Below, one piece after another: positions 6,970 to 15,190 of a stretch of 23,868 bases of DNA (positions are counted from its first letter, which is position 1; every line of letters starts with the position of its first letter). Source of the stretch: a virus; the IMG/VR virus record IMGVR_UViG_3300027847_001653, positions 1 through 23,868 of that record; one strand, written 5' to 3'. Made by a program: the position numbers and the translations under genes. Under the pieces are notes generated by a model, which saw only the letters and a list, made by a program, of their open reading frames with translations, searched no databases and was not told where the DNA came from.

Positions 6970-8082
6970 CTATGTTCCAAAAACCGAATTATACTGCTGT
7001 GAACACCTGATAAATGTAGTGCATTTGCTAAGATCTTTTAATCTTTTTGCTCCTACATAAGTACATGTTGATCTTAAACCGCCTAGAATATCTAGAATTG
7101 TAGACTCAACTTCTCCTTTATATGGGATTCTTACAAGTCTTCCTTCACTTGCTTTATAAGCTGCGATTCCTCCATGATGAGTATTCATGGCTTTATTTGA
7201 ACTCATCCCATAAAACTCTATGAATTTTTTCTTTTCATATATAGGATTTAGTATTTCTCCATCTTCACTAACAGAATAGGAATTTGTTTTATAGGCTATT
7301 TCTGTTACTTCTCCCAACCCTTCATTATGTCCCGCTAACATACCCCCTAACATTACGAAGTCTGCACCAGCAGCAAAGGCTTTAGCTACATCACCAGCGC
7401 ACACACAGCCTCCATCTGCGATAATATGACCACCCAATCCGTGAGCAGCATCCGAACACTCTATTACCGCACTTAGTTGTGGAAAGCCTACTCCTGTCTT
7501 AATTCGGGTAGTACATACTGATCCTGGTCCTATTCCAACTTTTATTATATCTGCACCAGCCAGAAGTAATTCTTGTGTCATATCGGCAGTAACAACATTG
7601 CCAGCGATTATTATTATATCAGGAAAAGTCTTTCTTACGTTTTTTACAAAATCTACAAAATGTTCAGAATAACCATTTGCAATATCTAGACATACCCATT
7701 TTAAATCTAAGCATCCTATTATGTCTTTTGTTTTTTGCCATTCTGACTCTTTTGTTCCACTACTAATAGCGAGTAAGTTTTTATTTAATTCGTATTTTGA
7801 AGAAGAAGTATGACGCGAGTATGAGTCTAACCAATCATCTTTTGAATAATGTTTTACTGTACAAGTAAATATTTGATGTTGTTGAAGCGCATAGTGCATT
7901 TCAAATGTTCCTACTCCGTCCATATTTGCCGACATAATAGGAATTCCACACCAAGATTTGTTGGAATTTAAAAACTTATATTCTCGTTTTAATTCTACTT
8001 CTTTTCTTGACTTTAGTCTGCTTCTTTTAGGTCTTATTAAAACGTCTTTATAGTCTAATTTAAGATCTTCTATTATTCTCAT
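6970..8082 (-). CDS. guaC: GMP reductase
   Basis: 370 residues, full length and collinear with E. coli GuaC (347 residues). It begins [20 protein letters not shown], has the TIM-barrel motif [10 protein letters not shown], the phosphate and catalytic loop [11 protein letters not shown] with Cys190, then [26 protein letters not shown], and an end like [16 protein letters not shown] reductase converts GMP to IMP with NADPH and release of ammonia; the close relation of these blocks to GuaC argues against IMP dehydrogenase, and no CBS domains are present. It is the last gene of the leftward structural operon, coupled by an ATGA overlap to the virion-type gene upstream, and it ends 2 nt from the convergent thaumatin-like gene. 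Likely purpose: moving purines from G toward A during infection. Confidence 0.93.
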   Translation of the reverse strand: MRIIEDLKLDYKDVLIRPKRSRLKSRKEVELKREYKFLNSNKSWCGIPIMSANMDGVGTFEMHYALQQHQIFTCTVKHYSKDDWLDSYSRHTSSSKYELNKNLLAISSGTKESEWQKTKDIIGCLDLKWVCLDIANGYSEHFVDFVKNVRKTFPDIIIIAGNVVTADMTQELLLAGADIIKVGIGPGSVCTTRIKTGVGFPQLSAVIECSDAAHGLGGHIIADGGCVCAGDVAKAFAAGADFVMLGGMLAGHNEGLGEVTEIAYKTNSYSVSEDGEILNPIYEKKKFIEFYGMSSNKAMNTHHGGIAAYKASEGRLVRIPYKGEVESTILDILGGLRSTCTYVGAKRLKDLSKCTTFIRCSQQYNSVFGT

Positions 8083-8690
8083 AGATTTTGGTATCTTTGT
8101 AAATTAAGCATCCAATAGGAATTAAATCCCACTTGTTCTATAAATGGATTTCCTGTCACTAGAAACTTAACGCTTGTTTGTTGTAATGTTATTATATCTC
8201 CTTCTGTTGGTTCAAAAACCTCAGTAAAAGGAAGAAGCGCAGTAGCCTTTTCTACTGGATTAGAACCGCTTTGTGGAACTAATAGATTTTCTGATCCTCT
8301 ATTCACCCTCAAAGGGTAACCAGATACAATAGATTTGGAAGAAGAAATAGAACCACCATCTGCTCCTATATATTTAGCAGTAAAAGTTCCAGCACCTATA
8401 AGCATAGAACTATCAAATAGAAATTCTGTTATAGAAGAAAATAATTTTACTCCACCAGCAACAGTATTGAGACTAATATTGATAACTTCACTTTGTGGAG
8501 TACCAGATAAAGTTCCTGTAATGGTTATTTGCCCTGTTTTTATTGCAGAAAAAATAAAATTTACTGAACAGTTAATGTCGGGAGTAGCAGTAGGAACTAT
8601 TGTTATTGGTGATGCAATAGTTTCATTTTCTATTATTAGATTTGTTCTTCTTGAAATATCAACTAATGATTGGCAAAGACTTATTAGCAT
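8079..8690 (-). CDS. Putative beta-rich virion protein
   Basis: 203 residues, family not recognised. From about 45 on it is rich in Ser, Thr, Gly and short strands, with [20 protein letters not shown] followed by [13 protein letters not shown]. The pattern of a 'TITGT...' strand, an acidic strand and 'F..IT.....S' resembles beta-sandwich proteins encoded among phage tail genes. The later [21 protein letters not shown] could be a second sheet. TGAGGAA precedes the ATG, which directly follows the previous gene's stop; its own stop overlaps the guaC start as ATGA. Position inside the tail-completion block supports a virion or assembly role. Confidence 0.6.
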   Translation of the reverse strand: MLISLCQSLVDISRRTNLIIENETIASPITIVPTATPDINCSVNFIFSAIKTGQITITGTLSGTPQSEVINISLNTVAGGVKLFSSITEFLFDSSMLIGAGTFTAKYIGADGGSISSSKSIVSGYPLRVNRGSENLLVPQSGSNPVEKATALLPFTEVFEPTEGDIITLQQTSVKFLVTGNPFIEQVGFNSYWMLNLQRYQNL

Positions 8691-9284
8691 TTATTCCTCA
8701 TCTTCCTCTTTAGTTTTAGCTGCTTCACTAGGTTTTTTGGGAATAACTAATGTTACTGGTTTTGATATTGGTATTACTTCTGATCTTACTTTTGGAATTG
8801 TAGAAGCTTTTGGAATTGTAGAAGCTTTAATATCATCATATTTTAATGGTTTCGCTACAAACACAGAGGTTTTTAGAATTGATTCTGTTATTTTAGTAGT
8901 AGAATTTATTAGTTGTGCTTTTTGAGTCGAAATAATACCAGAAGCAGTTGCTTCTGAGTGTTTAATAATAATAATTGCTTGATTTCTATGCAATGAAGCT
9001 TTTAGAGGTGAATTATGAAAATACAAATCATCTTTATTGTTTGTATAAGTAATATATTCACTGTTTTTATGTGAGTCACTTAATTCTAATCCGAATATTG
9101 GCTGGTTTTCAGAATGGTTTTTCCCAACAGTAATAACTGAAGCTGTTCTGATCTTTTCAGTTTTTTTACTATTCTCAATAACAAAAATCGCTCTAAGGCT
9201 TTCGTTTCGTGGGTTTCCAAGAATCCCATAGAACGAATCTAAATCATCAAGTGAATACAAATATATTGTTCTAGATGGTCGCAT
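8691..9284 (-). CDS. Hypothetical protein with low-complexity C-terminus
   Basis: 197 residues, not recognised. The N-terminal ~120 residues look like a compact alpha/beta or all-beta domain (RTIYLYSLDDLDSFYGILGN, then RAIFVIENSK, then QAIIIIKHSE). The C-terminal ~75 residues are Lys/Pro/Ile-rich and end in an acidic KEEDEE; they include an exact duplication of ASTIPK from an 18-bp DNA repeat. The layout suggests a folded domain with a flexible tail, perhaps a virion decoration or adaptor protein. It abuts the next gene with no gap, so the two share an mRNA. Confidence 0.58.
   Translation of the reverse strand: MRPSRTIYLYSLDDLDSFYGILGNPRNESLRAIFVIENSKKTEKIRTASVITVGKNHSENQPIFGLELSDSHKNSEYITYTNNKDDLYFHNSPLKASLHRNQAIIIIKHSEATASGIISTQKAQLINSTTKITESILKTSVFVAKPLKYDDIKASTIPKASTIPKVRSEVIPISKPVTLVIPKKPSEAAKTKEEDEE
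8791..8826 (-). repeat. Two exact 18-bp tandem repeats inside a gene
   Basis: TTTGGAATTGTAGAAGCT occurs twice back to back (8791-8808, 8809-8826). The length is a multiple of three, so it adds six residues to the flexible tail of the encoded protein without breaking the frame. Confidence 0.85.
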
Positions 9285-9299
9285 TAAAATTCCAATTTT

Positions 9300-9866
9300 T
9301 TAGTCTTCTGAAAATTCTTCATCTTCGATATGATAACATATTTCACTAACTATGTCTCTGGTGGCATCTACAGCAATAACTGGAAAGTCACCATGTACTT
9401 TTAAAGTAATTTTAGGTACAATTTCATCACAATTTCTTTCTAAACAGGTTTCTGCTATTACAGTAGAACTTCTGCTAACCCATCCTCCAATCTTTCCTTT
9501 TAAACCGTTAGTTATTTTGCAATTCACAAATGTAACGTCATATTTTATTTTATTTAACTCCGAAACGATTCCATTTACATGGGTGCTAAATAAAGGAATA
9601 CTATATCCAGTAGAACATTCCTCTAATCCACATAAAACATATGCAATTCCAGAAGAACATCGTTTTCGTAACGAATAAAGATCTTCTATTTGTTCAGTAA
9701 GAGAAACAGACAAATCACTACAATTGTTACCTTTTATGAATCTAAAACTTAGATTTTCCGAATCATTGCAATTATGTCTTATTAGTTCTACTAAACTAAC
9801 TTTGCTTAGTGGTATAGAATAAACTGCATCTGCTAATATGATTACTGCCCTCATTTTTTTTCTCAT
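9300..9866 (-). CDS. Hypothetical protein
   Basis: 188 residues, no family recognised. It has alternating strand-like stretches (AVIILADAVYSIPL, YDVTFVNCKITNGL, KITLKVHGDFPVIAVDAT) and eight cysteines, which is many for a cytoplasmic phage protein of this size; paired cysteines could bind metal, but no standard zinc motif is evident. It ends in a short acidic tail (EDEEFSED). A second Met at residue 5 is an equally plausible start because neither has a strong ribosome binding site. It lies 5 nt downstream of the MT-A70 gene within the leftward operon. Confidence 0.55.
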   Translation of the reverse strand: MRKKMRAVIILADAVYSIPLSKVSLVELIRHNCNDSENLSFRFIKGNNCSDLSVSLTEQIEDLYSLRKRCSSGIAYVLCGLEECSTGYSIPLFSTHVNGIVSELNKIKYDVTFVNCKITNGLKGKIGGWVSRSSTVIAETCLERNCDEIVPKITLKVHGDFPVIAVDATRDIVSEICYHIEDEEFSED

Positions 9867-9871
9867 TTTTT

Positions 9872-10423
9872 CTATTTAGAAAACTTTATCTTTATATCGC
9901 TGTTAATTTCTTTTCCCCAATGATCCCAACCGGGTACTTTCCGTCTTGAAAATAACTCAATTTTATTTTGGTTAGGAAACATTTGATTTATTCTGTGTCT
10001 AACCACTTCTGGTTTCTGACTATGTTTTTCTCTAGGAAACTTGACTAATTGACGAATATTTCTTTTCCCTCTTGGGGTTGGTATTTTTCCTTTTTTACCA
10101 ATCAAACATAATTCACATTGACTCATAGTATAAAAACCGGGATTAACTCGAACCTTATCCCATACAAATCCTACAGTAGCCCATTTGAATCCCCATGCTT
10201 TCATAAGCTCAATAGCTTGATCTAAGTGAGGACTTGTAGCCCATAAAAATAATATACAGTTCTCATCTGTTATTTCAGAAATATTTAGTTTTTTAAGCTC
10301 TTTCAATTTTAGAGTTTCATAGTGAATTAATGCTCCACCAGTATCTCTACCACCTTTTCCGTTGTGTTGTGTTTGGCCTTTGTAGTCCCACGGTGGATCT
10401 GCATATATTATTTGATATTTCAT
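9872..10423 (-). CDS. MT-A70 family N6-adenine methyltransferase
   Basis: 183 residues from the ATG at 10423. The catalytic DPPW is at residues 9-12, preceded by the strand YQIIYA; other family blocks are CILFLWATSPHLDQAIELMK, GFKWATVGFVWDK, SQCELCLIGKKGK, EKHSQKPEVVRHRI, and KIELFSRR followed by GWDHWG. It transfers a methyl group from SAM to adenine N6, most likely in DNA, as for many phage members. The ATG overlaps the preceding stop as ATGA; a GTG two codons earlier (10429) is the alternative. It sits in the structural operon, so it is probably late and may mark DNA before packaging. Confidence 0.85.
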   Translation of the reverse strand: MKYQIIYADPPWDYKGQTQHNGKGGRDTGGALIHYETLKLKELKKLNISEITDENCILFLWATSPHLDQAIELMKAWGFKWATVGFVWDKVRVNPGFYTMSQCELCLIGKKGKIPTPRGKRNIRQLVKFPREKHSQKPEVVRHRINQMFPNQNKIELFSRRKVPGWDHWGKEINSDIKIKFSK

Positions 10424-10809
10424 TTCCACTTATTAATTACAGAAGATTTGAGAAATTGGGTTCGTGATATATTTGTATCTAAAGTAGTTGAAAGATTTTC
10501 TGGTACAGGTGAGAAACCATCTAAATGAAGAGTTTCGTAAACGTGTCCCCTTCGTGATCTCCTTACTTTGAGCGTTATACCAGCAGAAGGAATCATTGCT
10601 CTTCTAGTATTACTTTGTTTTGCAACACCTATTAAGTGTTCTAGTGTTTCAATGTCCACTAAAAACCTAACGTCCCTTTTGCTTTCTGTTCCTCCCAAGG
10701 TGTATACTCTTAAAACCTCATCTTGTCCCGAAAGCTGTAAAGGAGTTGAATTTATTAAAACCTCCTCTAATAGAGGCGCGTTACTTTGCCATTCTTTTTT
10801 TATAGTCAC
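10420..10809 (-). CDS. Hypothetical protein in tail-completion block
   Basis: 129 residues, not recognised. It begins at GTG, overlapping the upstream stop as GTGA, and its own stop overlaps the MT-A70 ATG as ATGA, so it is translationally coupled on both sides. The middle contains RDVRFLVDIETLEHLIGVAK and a basic run KVRRSRRGHVYE. Placement directly after the tail-terminator-like gene suggests a minor tail or assembly protein. No signal peptide or membrane segment. Confidence 0.6.
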   Translation of the reverse strand: MTIKKEWQSNAPLLEEVLINSTPLQLSGQDEVLRVYTLGGTESKRDVRFLVDIETLEHLIGVAKQSNTRRAMIPSAGITLKVRRSRRGHVYETLHLDGFSPVPENLSTTLDTNISRTQFLKSSVINKWK

Positions 10810-11228
10810 GATGTTGCCGTATTTATAATAAATTCACCCAATGAATACCAGGCTCTAATCTCTTTGTTGTATCCAGTATCAGGTCTTTTTGATTCGTATA
10901 CATACCCTTTAGGGTCTAAATTATCATTCCAAAGCCGTAATCCATTTAAGTTTTTATATAAAGCATCATATACAGACAGGGTTTGTGCCGATGAGGTTTT
11001 ACTATAGCAATATATATTTATAAGTATTCTTTGTACCCCCATTCCATAATTAGCTTTTCCACCTTGAAGGTCCAGAATAATTAAAGGCATGGTAATAGTT
11101 CCTTGATCAAAATCATAAAAATGATCTGTTAGAACTCTTTCAGAAACTAAAGCCGTAACATCAGAAATTGATAGTATTTTTGTTCTTAGCAATGATAGAA
11201 CTTCTCCAGCACTATTAGTTGTACTCAT
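10806..11228 (-). CDS. Putative tail terminator / tail-completion protein
   Basis: 140 residues. The pattern is an N-terminal helix (EVLSLLRTKILSISDVTALV), a VLTDHFYDFDQGTITMPLIILD segment, a beta strand pair, a helix QTLSVYDALYKNLNGL and a final strand near the end. This matches the layout of DUF3168/HK97 gp10-region tail terminators, which cap the tail tube and join it to the head. It follows the gp10-like basic protein by 8 nt, the usual order in HK97-like phages. AGGTGA precedes the ATG. The assignment rests on fold pattern and order, not on a strong motif. Confidence 0.5.
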   Translation of the reverse strand: MSTTNSAGEVLSLLRTKILSISDVTALVSERVLTDHFYDFDQGTITMPLIILDLQGGKANYGMGVQRILINIYCYSKTSSAQTLSVYDALYKNLNGLRLWNDNLDPKGYVYESKRPDTGYNKEIRAWYSLGEFIINTATS

Positions 11229-11236
11229 TATTTCAC

Positions 11237-11719
11237 CTATGCTGCTTTACCAAATAAGATTTTACGGATTTCTCTTTTTACTGGCCTACTTCTGGCGACA
11301 CCTCTTATTGGGTTTCGTTTAATCATTTTCTTAGACCCTGTAAAAATAGCTTCTGCCCATTTAGAACCATCTTCATAATAAATTCTTCCTATAGCCCCAT
11401 CATTAGTAAATGAAGCAGGGATGAATTTCTTTTTCAGTCCTTTTGGGAAACTTCCTTTAGAACCTACTTGGTAAACATATCTTGGAGATATAACGCCTTT
11501 CTGTATATAACCATGACGTTTTGCATAGGGATGACCCATTGCTTTTAACTGATCTTTTGACCACCTTTCTAAAGTAATAGATTCTTTAACTTTTTTGAAT
11601 AAATAATTTAGAGCTTTTTTTACTTTTCGATTTTCTGCTTTAAATATATAATTACCAATTTCCTTTTTCATACTCTTCGGGTTTTTCATACGAACTCTTG
11701 TAAACGCTCTAATCGACAT
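11237..11719 (-). CDS. Putative HK97 gp10-like tail-completion protein
   Basis: 160 residues, strongly basic. An N-terminal helical region (KKEIGNYIFKAENRKVKKAL) is followed by a helix with KVKESITLERW, a glycine/aromatic-rich middle (HGYIQKGVISPRYVYQVG), a strand segment (GRIYYEDGSKWAEAIFTG) and a last helix ending KREIRKILFG. HK97 gp10-type proteins have the same helix-sheet-helix plan and lie between the head-tail connector and the tail terminator, as here apart from the inserted glycosyltransferase. The start overlaps the glycosyltransferase stop by 11 nt, and GGGAA lies upstream. Confidence 0.5.
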   Translation of the reverse strand: MSIRAFTRVRMKNPKSMKKEIGNYIFKAENRKVKKALNYLFKKVKESITLERWSKDQLKAMGHPYAKRHGYIQKGVISPRYVYQVGSKGSFPKGLKKKFIPASFTNDGAIGRIYYEDGSKWAEAIFTGSKKMIKRNPIRGVARSRPVKREIRKILFGKAA

Positions 11720-14657
11720 TAGTTATTCCCAACTCACCCAAACCAAGTAATTTACTAGAAGGTAATCCTATTTGTTCAATCTTTTCTGATAAATCTTCAT
11801 CCAATGTAATAGTATATCCTTCTGTGTTTATTATCGGAATTTCTATATTTAACTTCTCAAGTGTTAAGATCATTGACCTTGCTTTATCATAAAATTTATG
11901 ATTTTTAGATAGTCTCATCGGAACCTGTCTTAGATAGAATAAAGCTATTCTAAGATGATTCATAGATGCTTCTTTAAATGGTAAAAAGGCTCCCGACTTT
12001 TGAGACTGTTTACATGCCTCTTCAAGACAAATGGTTCCGTTTTTTACATTTCCGTCATTTATAAATTGTAACCCTAGAGAGATCCAAGCTTTAGCATCTT
12101 TTGGATCTTCTATTAGATGATCTAGTAACAGTTCTCCGTATTTCTTTAACTTTTCACCCATCTGTTTTCCATCAAGTGAAAGACCTCTATTTATAATAAC
12201 TATTTCGGAATCTCTCAGTGTAGATCGTTCTTTAGTGTTTATTAGTTTTAGTATAGCTTTCTCAAATCCTTCATGTACTAGCCCATCCATTTTCATACTT
12301 GGGTGTAGAACAAACATTCTAATAGATTCACTAGGCGAAGATTTAGGTAAGCCTGTTTTACGATCAAAATCATTAAGGATATTTTTAAAATTGAAGAAGT
12401 ATCCCAAAGTATCTTCGTTTTCAGCTAGTTTTGATATTTCTTGAAATGTCTCTAAATAATCTACTGGTTCTTCGTCTGGATCAAAGAAAATAGCCCATCT
12501 CATAAGAGAATCTGGATTGTTTTCCATTAAATATTCTATTCCCTTATTTCTACAATGAGATAATCCTTTGTTATTACAAAGTAATCTATGACAAATATCA
12601 ACACTGTATATTTTACATATAAAAGCAAATTCCCAAGAAGGACCAGTATTATAGACTTCTCTCCATGTTTCCTTTTTAGGTAATTCTTCTATACTATGGT
12701 TTATCCAAATTTGATCTTCAATATCCCATTTTTCAGTCCATGTGATTACTTGTTTATCACACAACATATATGTCTTATCTATCCAGTTATGAAGATCAAA
12801 TAGTTGATCATCTTTATGACTAAGCATAAATAAACCAATTCCATTTTTTGGCATATAAAATCTTACAGATACTTGTCTATCTAAAATATGATTAAATCCA
12901 TCTACTCCAAATAACTTAGGATCTAACTCATCTTGACTCATATAATTATTATACTTTGCTACTCTATCACCAGTTCTTATATGAGATAATTTTCTTGTCC
13001 TTAATCCAGCAACGCTTACACTAAGGTGTCCTGTTTCTGGTGCATGACTAAATCCAACACCTTCTTCTGTACCATCTACAAGTTTTTGTTGAACAGGTAT
13101 ACAACGGAATAATTTGTTAGAAACCATGCTTCCAAAGTTTCTGTCTGTTCTTAATAATTGTGTACTTTCCCAATGATGTAATATTCTTGTTGTGATTGTT
13201 TGAGTTTTTAAGTTTGGTGTTCTACACCACTTATGAAGCAACTCATAACTAATTCGATCTTCAATGATTTCGTCAGAATCTAAACTTAAAATCCAATCAG
13301 CGTTTAAAGAATATGCATTAGTATGACAAAGATTTGTTTCTTCTCTTGGATTTTGTTCTTTATTCCAGAATTCTACAAGCAGATCCACATTGTAATTTAT
13401 ATAAATATTTTCTTCATTATTAACAGGACTGTTATCTATGAATTGATTGTATTGGGTTTGACAAAAATCGAGACTGTCTTTTATCCATTTTGTAGTTAAT
13501 TCTTCAATTTTTTCTTTTTCATTTTCTGAAGCTGATACCCTTAAACAGTCATTCAAATATTGAAAATCTTGTGGAATTAATTGTTGAGCTAAAGCCGAAT
13601 CATATGACTGTAAACATATCGATGGATTATGAGGAACAACTATAGAAATACCATCGACATTTTTAGCTGTTCTAGCAACAGAAGATTTAAATTGGGCTAT
13701 GTCGTTTATGGTTTCAAGGTCAGCACGATAACAAGCAATGATTTTTTGTTCTTTTAGAGTTTTTTCAGAATATTTTCTAATAAGATATATGTTATCTGCT
13801 ATCAGATTGTCTTTATATTTTTTATCCAAAGATTTATCTAGTCTTGTATGACCTATATAACAATCCGCACAAATCACTCCGATCCAATTTTTCTCATTAG
13901 CCCTAAAAATCAAATCGTCAACTTGGCGTTCATATCCTTGTAAAGACTCATCATATAACCCTCCAATAGAGCTATCCCATACTTCTTCAAGAAAGTCCTT
14001 TTTCAATGTTAAACAGAATCCATCTAAGGATTCAGTAACAATATATGTTCCAACATTATGACGATGATATTGTGCTGAATATTTGTCAATACCTATACCA
14101 CTAAGCATCTCTGCGTTGGCTACCTGTTGATTTCCTATAGCTCCATAACTAAGCGGTCCAGCAAATCCTATTTTGACTTTTTGGTTATATACCTCTTCTA
14201 ATTCAAGGGGTAGTTCATCTTGTATTTGACGGTTTTTAGTGTTGATATAGTCCGATACACAAGCTCTCTCTATGTGTTTTAACCAATCTTTGGTTACGAT
14301 TAAATCATCATGTGCGATTGTTAGAAATTCAGTTAAAGCATATTTTTCTTTTAAAAGATTTATTCCTACGTTTACAGCAGTAGAAAAACTTGTGTCTTTT
14401 TCAGATAAAACAAAATCAATATCTGGGCATTGTAACTTGTAAGAGGCTTCGATTGTATCCTTTAAACTTTTACACAGTTCAATAATGCGCGTGGTTTCAT
14501 CTTCGTCATTAGATTTAACCAAAGATAAGATTATAATACATTTTCTATTTACAGTGAATTCTAGAAATCTAGTAAAATATTGTTCATATGTATTAAAACA
14601 CGCTTTACTTGGCATTATAATCGCATGATTATATTTAGAACCATTTGTTATGTTCAT
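11709..14657 (-). CDS. Multi-domain glycosyltransferase (GT-A folds plus TPR-like tail)
   Basis: 982 residues, the longest gene here. Three glycosyltransferase-like parts are visible by their acidic metal/sugar-nucleotide motifs: HDDLIV (about 116), LDSDEIIED (about 458) and FFDPDEEPVD (about 722). The first region has NVGINLLKEKY and GGLYDESLQGYERQVDDLIF, like GT2 enzymes; the second and third resemble the 'LDSDE/DPDE' GT2 group. Residues about 850-930 (DAKAWISLGLQFINDGN and on) look like tetratricopeptide helices. It likely adds several sugars to a protein or glycan on the virion or host surface. It is inserted between connector and gp10-like genes with its own 215-nt upstream gap and AAGGA site. 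Substrate and number of active sites are unknown. Confidence 0.78.
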   Translation of the reverse strand: MNITNGSKYNHAIIMPSKACFNTYEQYFTRFLEFTVNRKCIIILSLVKSNDEDETTRIIELCKSLKDTIEASYKLQCPDIDFVLSEKDTSFSTAVNVGINLLKEKYALTEFLTIAHDDLIVTKDWLKHIERACVSDYINTKNRQIQDELPLELEEVYNQKVKIGFAGPLSYGAIGNQQVANAEMLSGIGIDKYSAQYHRHNVGTYIVTESLDGFCLTLKKDFLEEVWDSSIGGLYDESLQGYERQVDDLIFRANEKNWIGVICADCYIGHTRLDKSLDKKYKDNLIADNIYLIRKYSEKTLKEQKIIACYRADLETINDIAQFKSSVARTAKNVDGISIVVPHNPSICLQSYDSALAQQLIPQDFQYLNDCLRVSASENEKEKIEELTTKWIKDSLDFCQTQYNQFIDNSPVNNEENIYINYNVDLLVEFWNKEQNPREETNLCHTNAYSLNADWILSLDSDEIIEDRISYELLHKWCRTPNLKTQTITTRILHHWESTQLLRTDRNFGSMVSNKLFRCIPVQQKLVDGTEEGVGFSHAPETGHLSVSVAGLRTRKLSHIRTGDRVAKYNNYMSQDELDPKLFGVDGFNHILDRQVSVRFYMPKNGIGLFMLSHKDDQLFDLHNWIDKTYMLCDKQVITWTEKWDIEDQIWINHSIEELPKKETWREVYNTGPSWEFAFICKIYSVDICHRLLCNNKGLSHCRNKGIEYLMENNPDSLMRWAIFFDPDEEPVDYLETFQEISKLAENEDTLGYFFNFKNILNDFDRKTGLPKSSPSESIRMFVLHPSMKMDGLVHEGFEKAILKLINTKERSTLRDSEIVIINRGLSLDGKQMGEKLKKYGELLLDHLIEDPKDAKAWISLGLQFINDGNVKNGTICLEEACKQSQKSGAFLPFKEASMNHLRIALFYLRQVPMRLSKNHKFYDKARSMILTLEKLNIEIPIINTEGYTITLDEDLSEKIEQIGLPSSKLLGLGELGITNVD

Positions 14658-14845
14658 TTTTTTTCCTTGATTTTTAATTTATTTTTATTTTAAATATTCT
14701 ATTTGCTTCTTCATTTGTGTTTTAATTTTTAAGTTGTCTTGAATTATAAAAAGAATAGTTGATGACAGACAAACATAATTTATTGGCTATGTTTAAAATC
14801 TTTCTTTCTGTTTAATTTTTTTCAAAGTATTAAACAACAAATTGT

Positions 14846-14864
14846 GATATTGATGATCAATATC
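14846..14864. promoter_or_regulatory. 19-bp perfect palindrome in 215-nt intergenic region
   Basis: GATATTGAT-G-ATCAATATC lies 8 nt beyond the stop of the small basic gene, at the head of the leader before the glycosyltransferase gene. It has no T-tract, so it is unlikely to be a terminator; a protein-binding site is more plausible. The half-site ATATTGAT recurs at 3367-3374 opposite ATCAAT, but with a 5-nt spacer. The rest of 14658-14872 is AT-rich with no gene visible. Confidence 0.4.
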
Positions 14865-14872
14865 CCCATTTA

Positions 14873-15190
14873 CTATTTAATAGACTTCTTCTTACCACCC
14901 CTTTTATAAGTATCCTTCTTTGTAACAGGCTTTTTTTCTGGAATTATAGAGGGTTTTTTCATTGGAACAGAAGCTTTTTTCACTGGAACAGAAGCACTTT
15001 CTTTAATGGGAGTAACCTTTTTTATAACCACCTCTACAAAATTCCATGGTTTTCCTTTTAAAAACTTAATTCTTCTATCATTAGAAGGCAAAATAACTAC
15101 AGAACAATTGGCCTCTATGATAGCTGTTACAGAACCCGCGCCAGTATGGAAATGTGTTTTTTTTCCTTTTCTTATTAGTTTTACATTCAT
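14873..15190 (-). CDS. Small basic protein with Lys/Pro-rich repeat tail
   Basis: 105 residues. The first ~57 form a compact beta-like domain (MNVKLIRKGKKTHFHTGAGS, SVVILPSNDRRIKF). The rest is low-complexity Lys/Pro/Val, with SVPVKK and SVPMKK from a 21-bp DNA repeat, then PEKKPVTKKDTYKRGGKKK. Such a tail could contact DNA or the inner capsid wall. Its ATG overlaps the stop of the connector gene as ATGA, so it is part of the head-completion operon; a head accessory role is inferred from that place. Confidence 0.58.
   Translation of the reverse strand: MNVKLIRKGKKTHFHTGAGSVTAIIEANCSVVILPSNDRRIKFLKGKPWNFVEVVIKKVTPIKESASVPVKKASVPMKKPSIIPEKKPVTKKDTYKRGGKKKSIK
14954..14995 (-). repeat. Two 21-bp tandem repeats inside a gene
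   Basis: Units 14954-14974 and 14975-14995 differ at one base in 21. They lie in frame and duplicate the ASVP-(V/M)-KK block of the basic tail. Confidence 0.8.

Noticed and set aside
6970-8082. IMP dehydrogenase
   Set aside because: The N- and C-terminal blocks and the full-length alignment by eye follow E. coli GuaC, and the CBS domains of IMP dehydrogenase are missing.
8335-8925. A 196-codon open frame on the + strand
   Set aside because: It lies opposite two well-packed leftward genes with ribosome sites and tight junctions, and its translation has no coherent domain. It is a complement-strand shadow.
14658-14872. Small genes or tRNA in the gap before the glycosyltransferase gene
   Set aside because: Only frames of about 15 codons or fewer were found, and no cloverleaf-like arrangement was seen.
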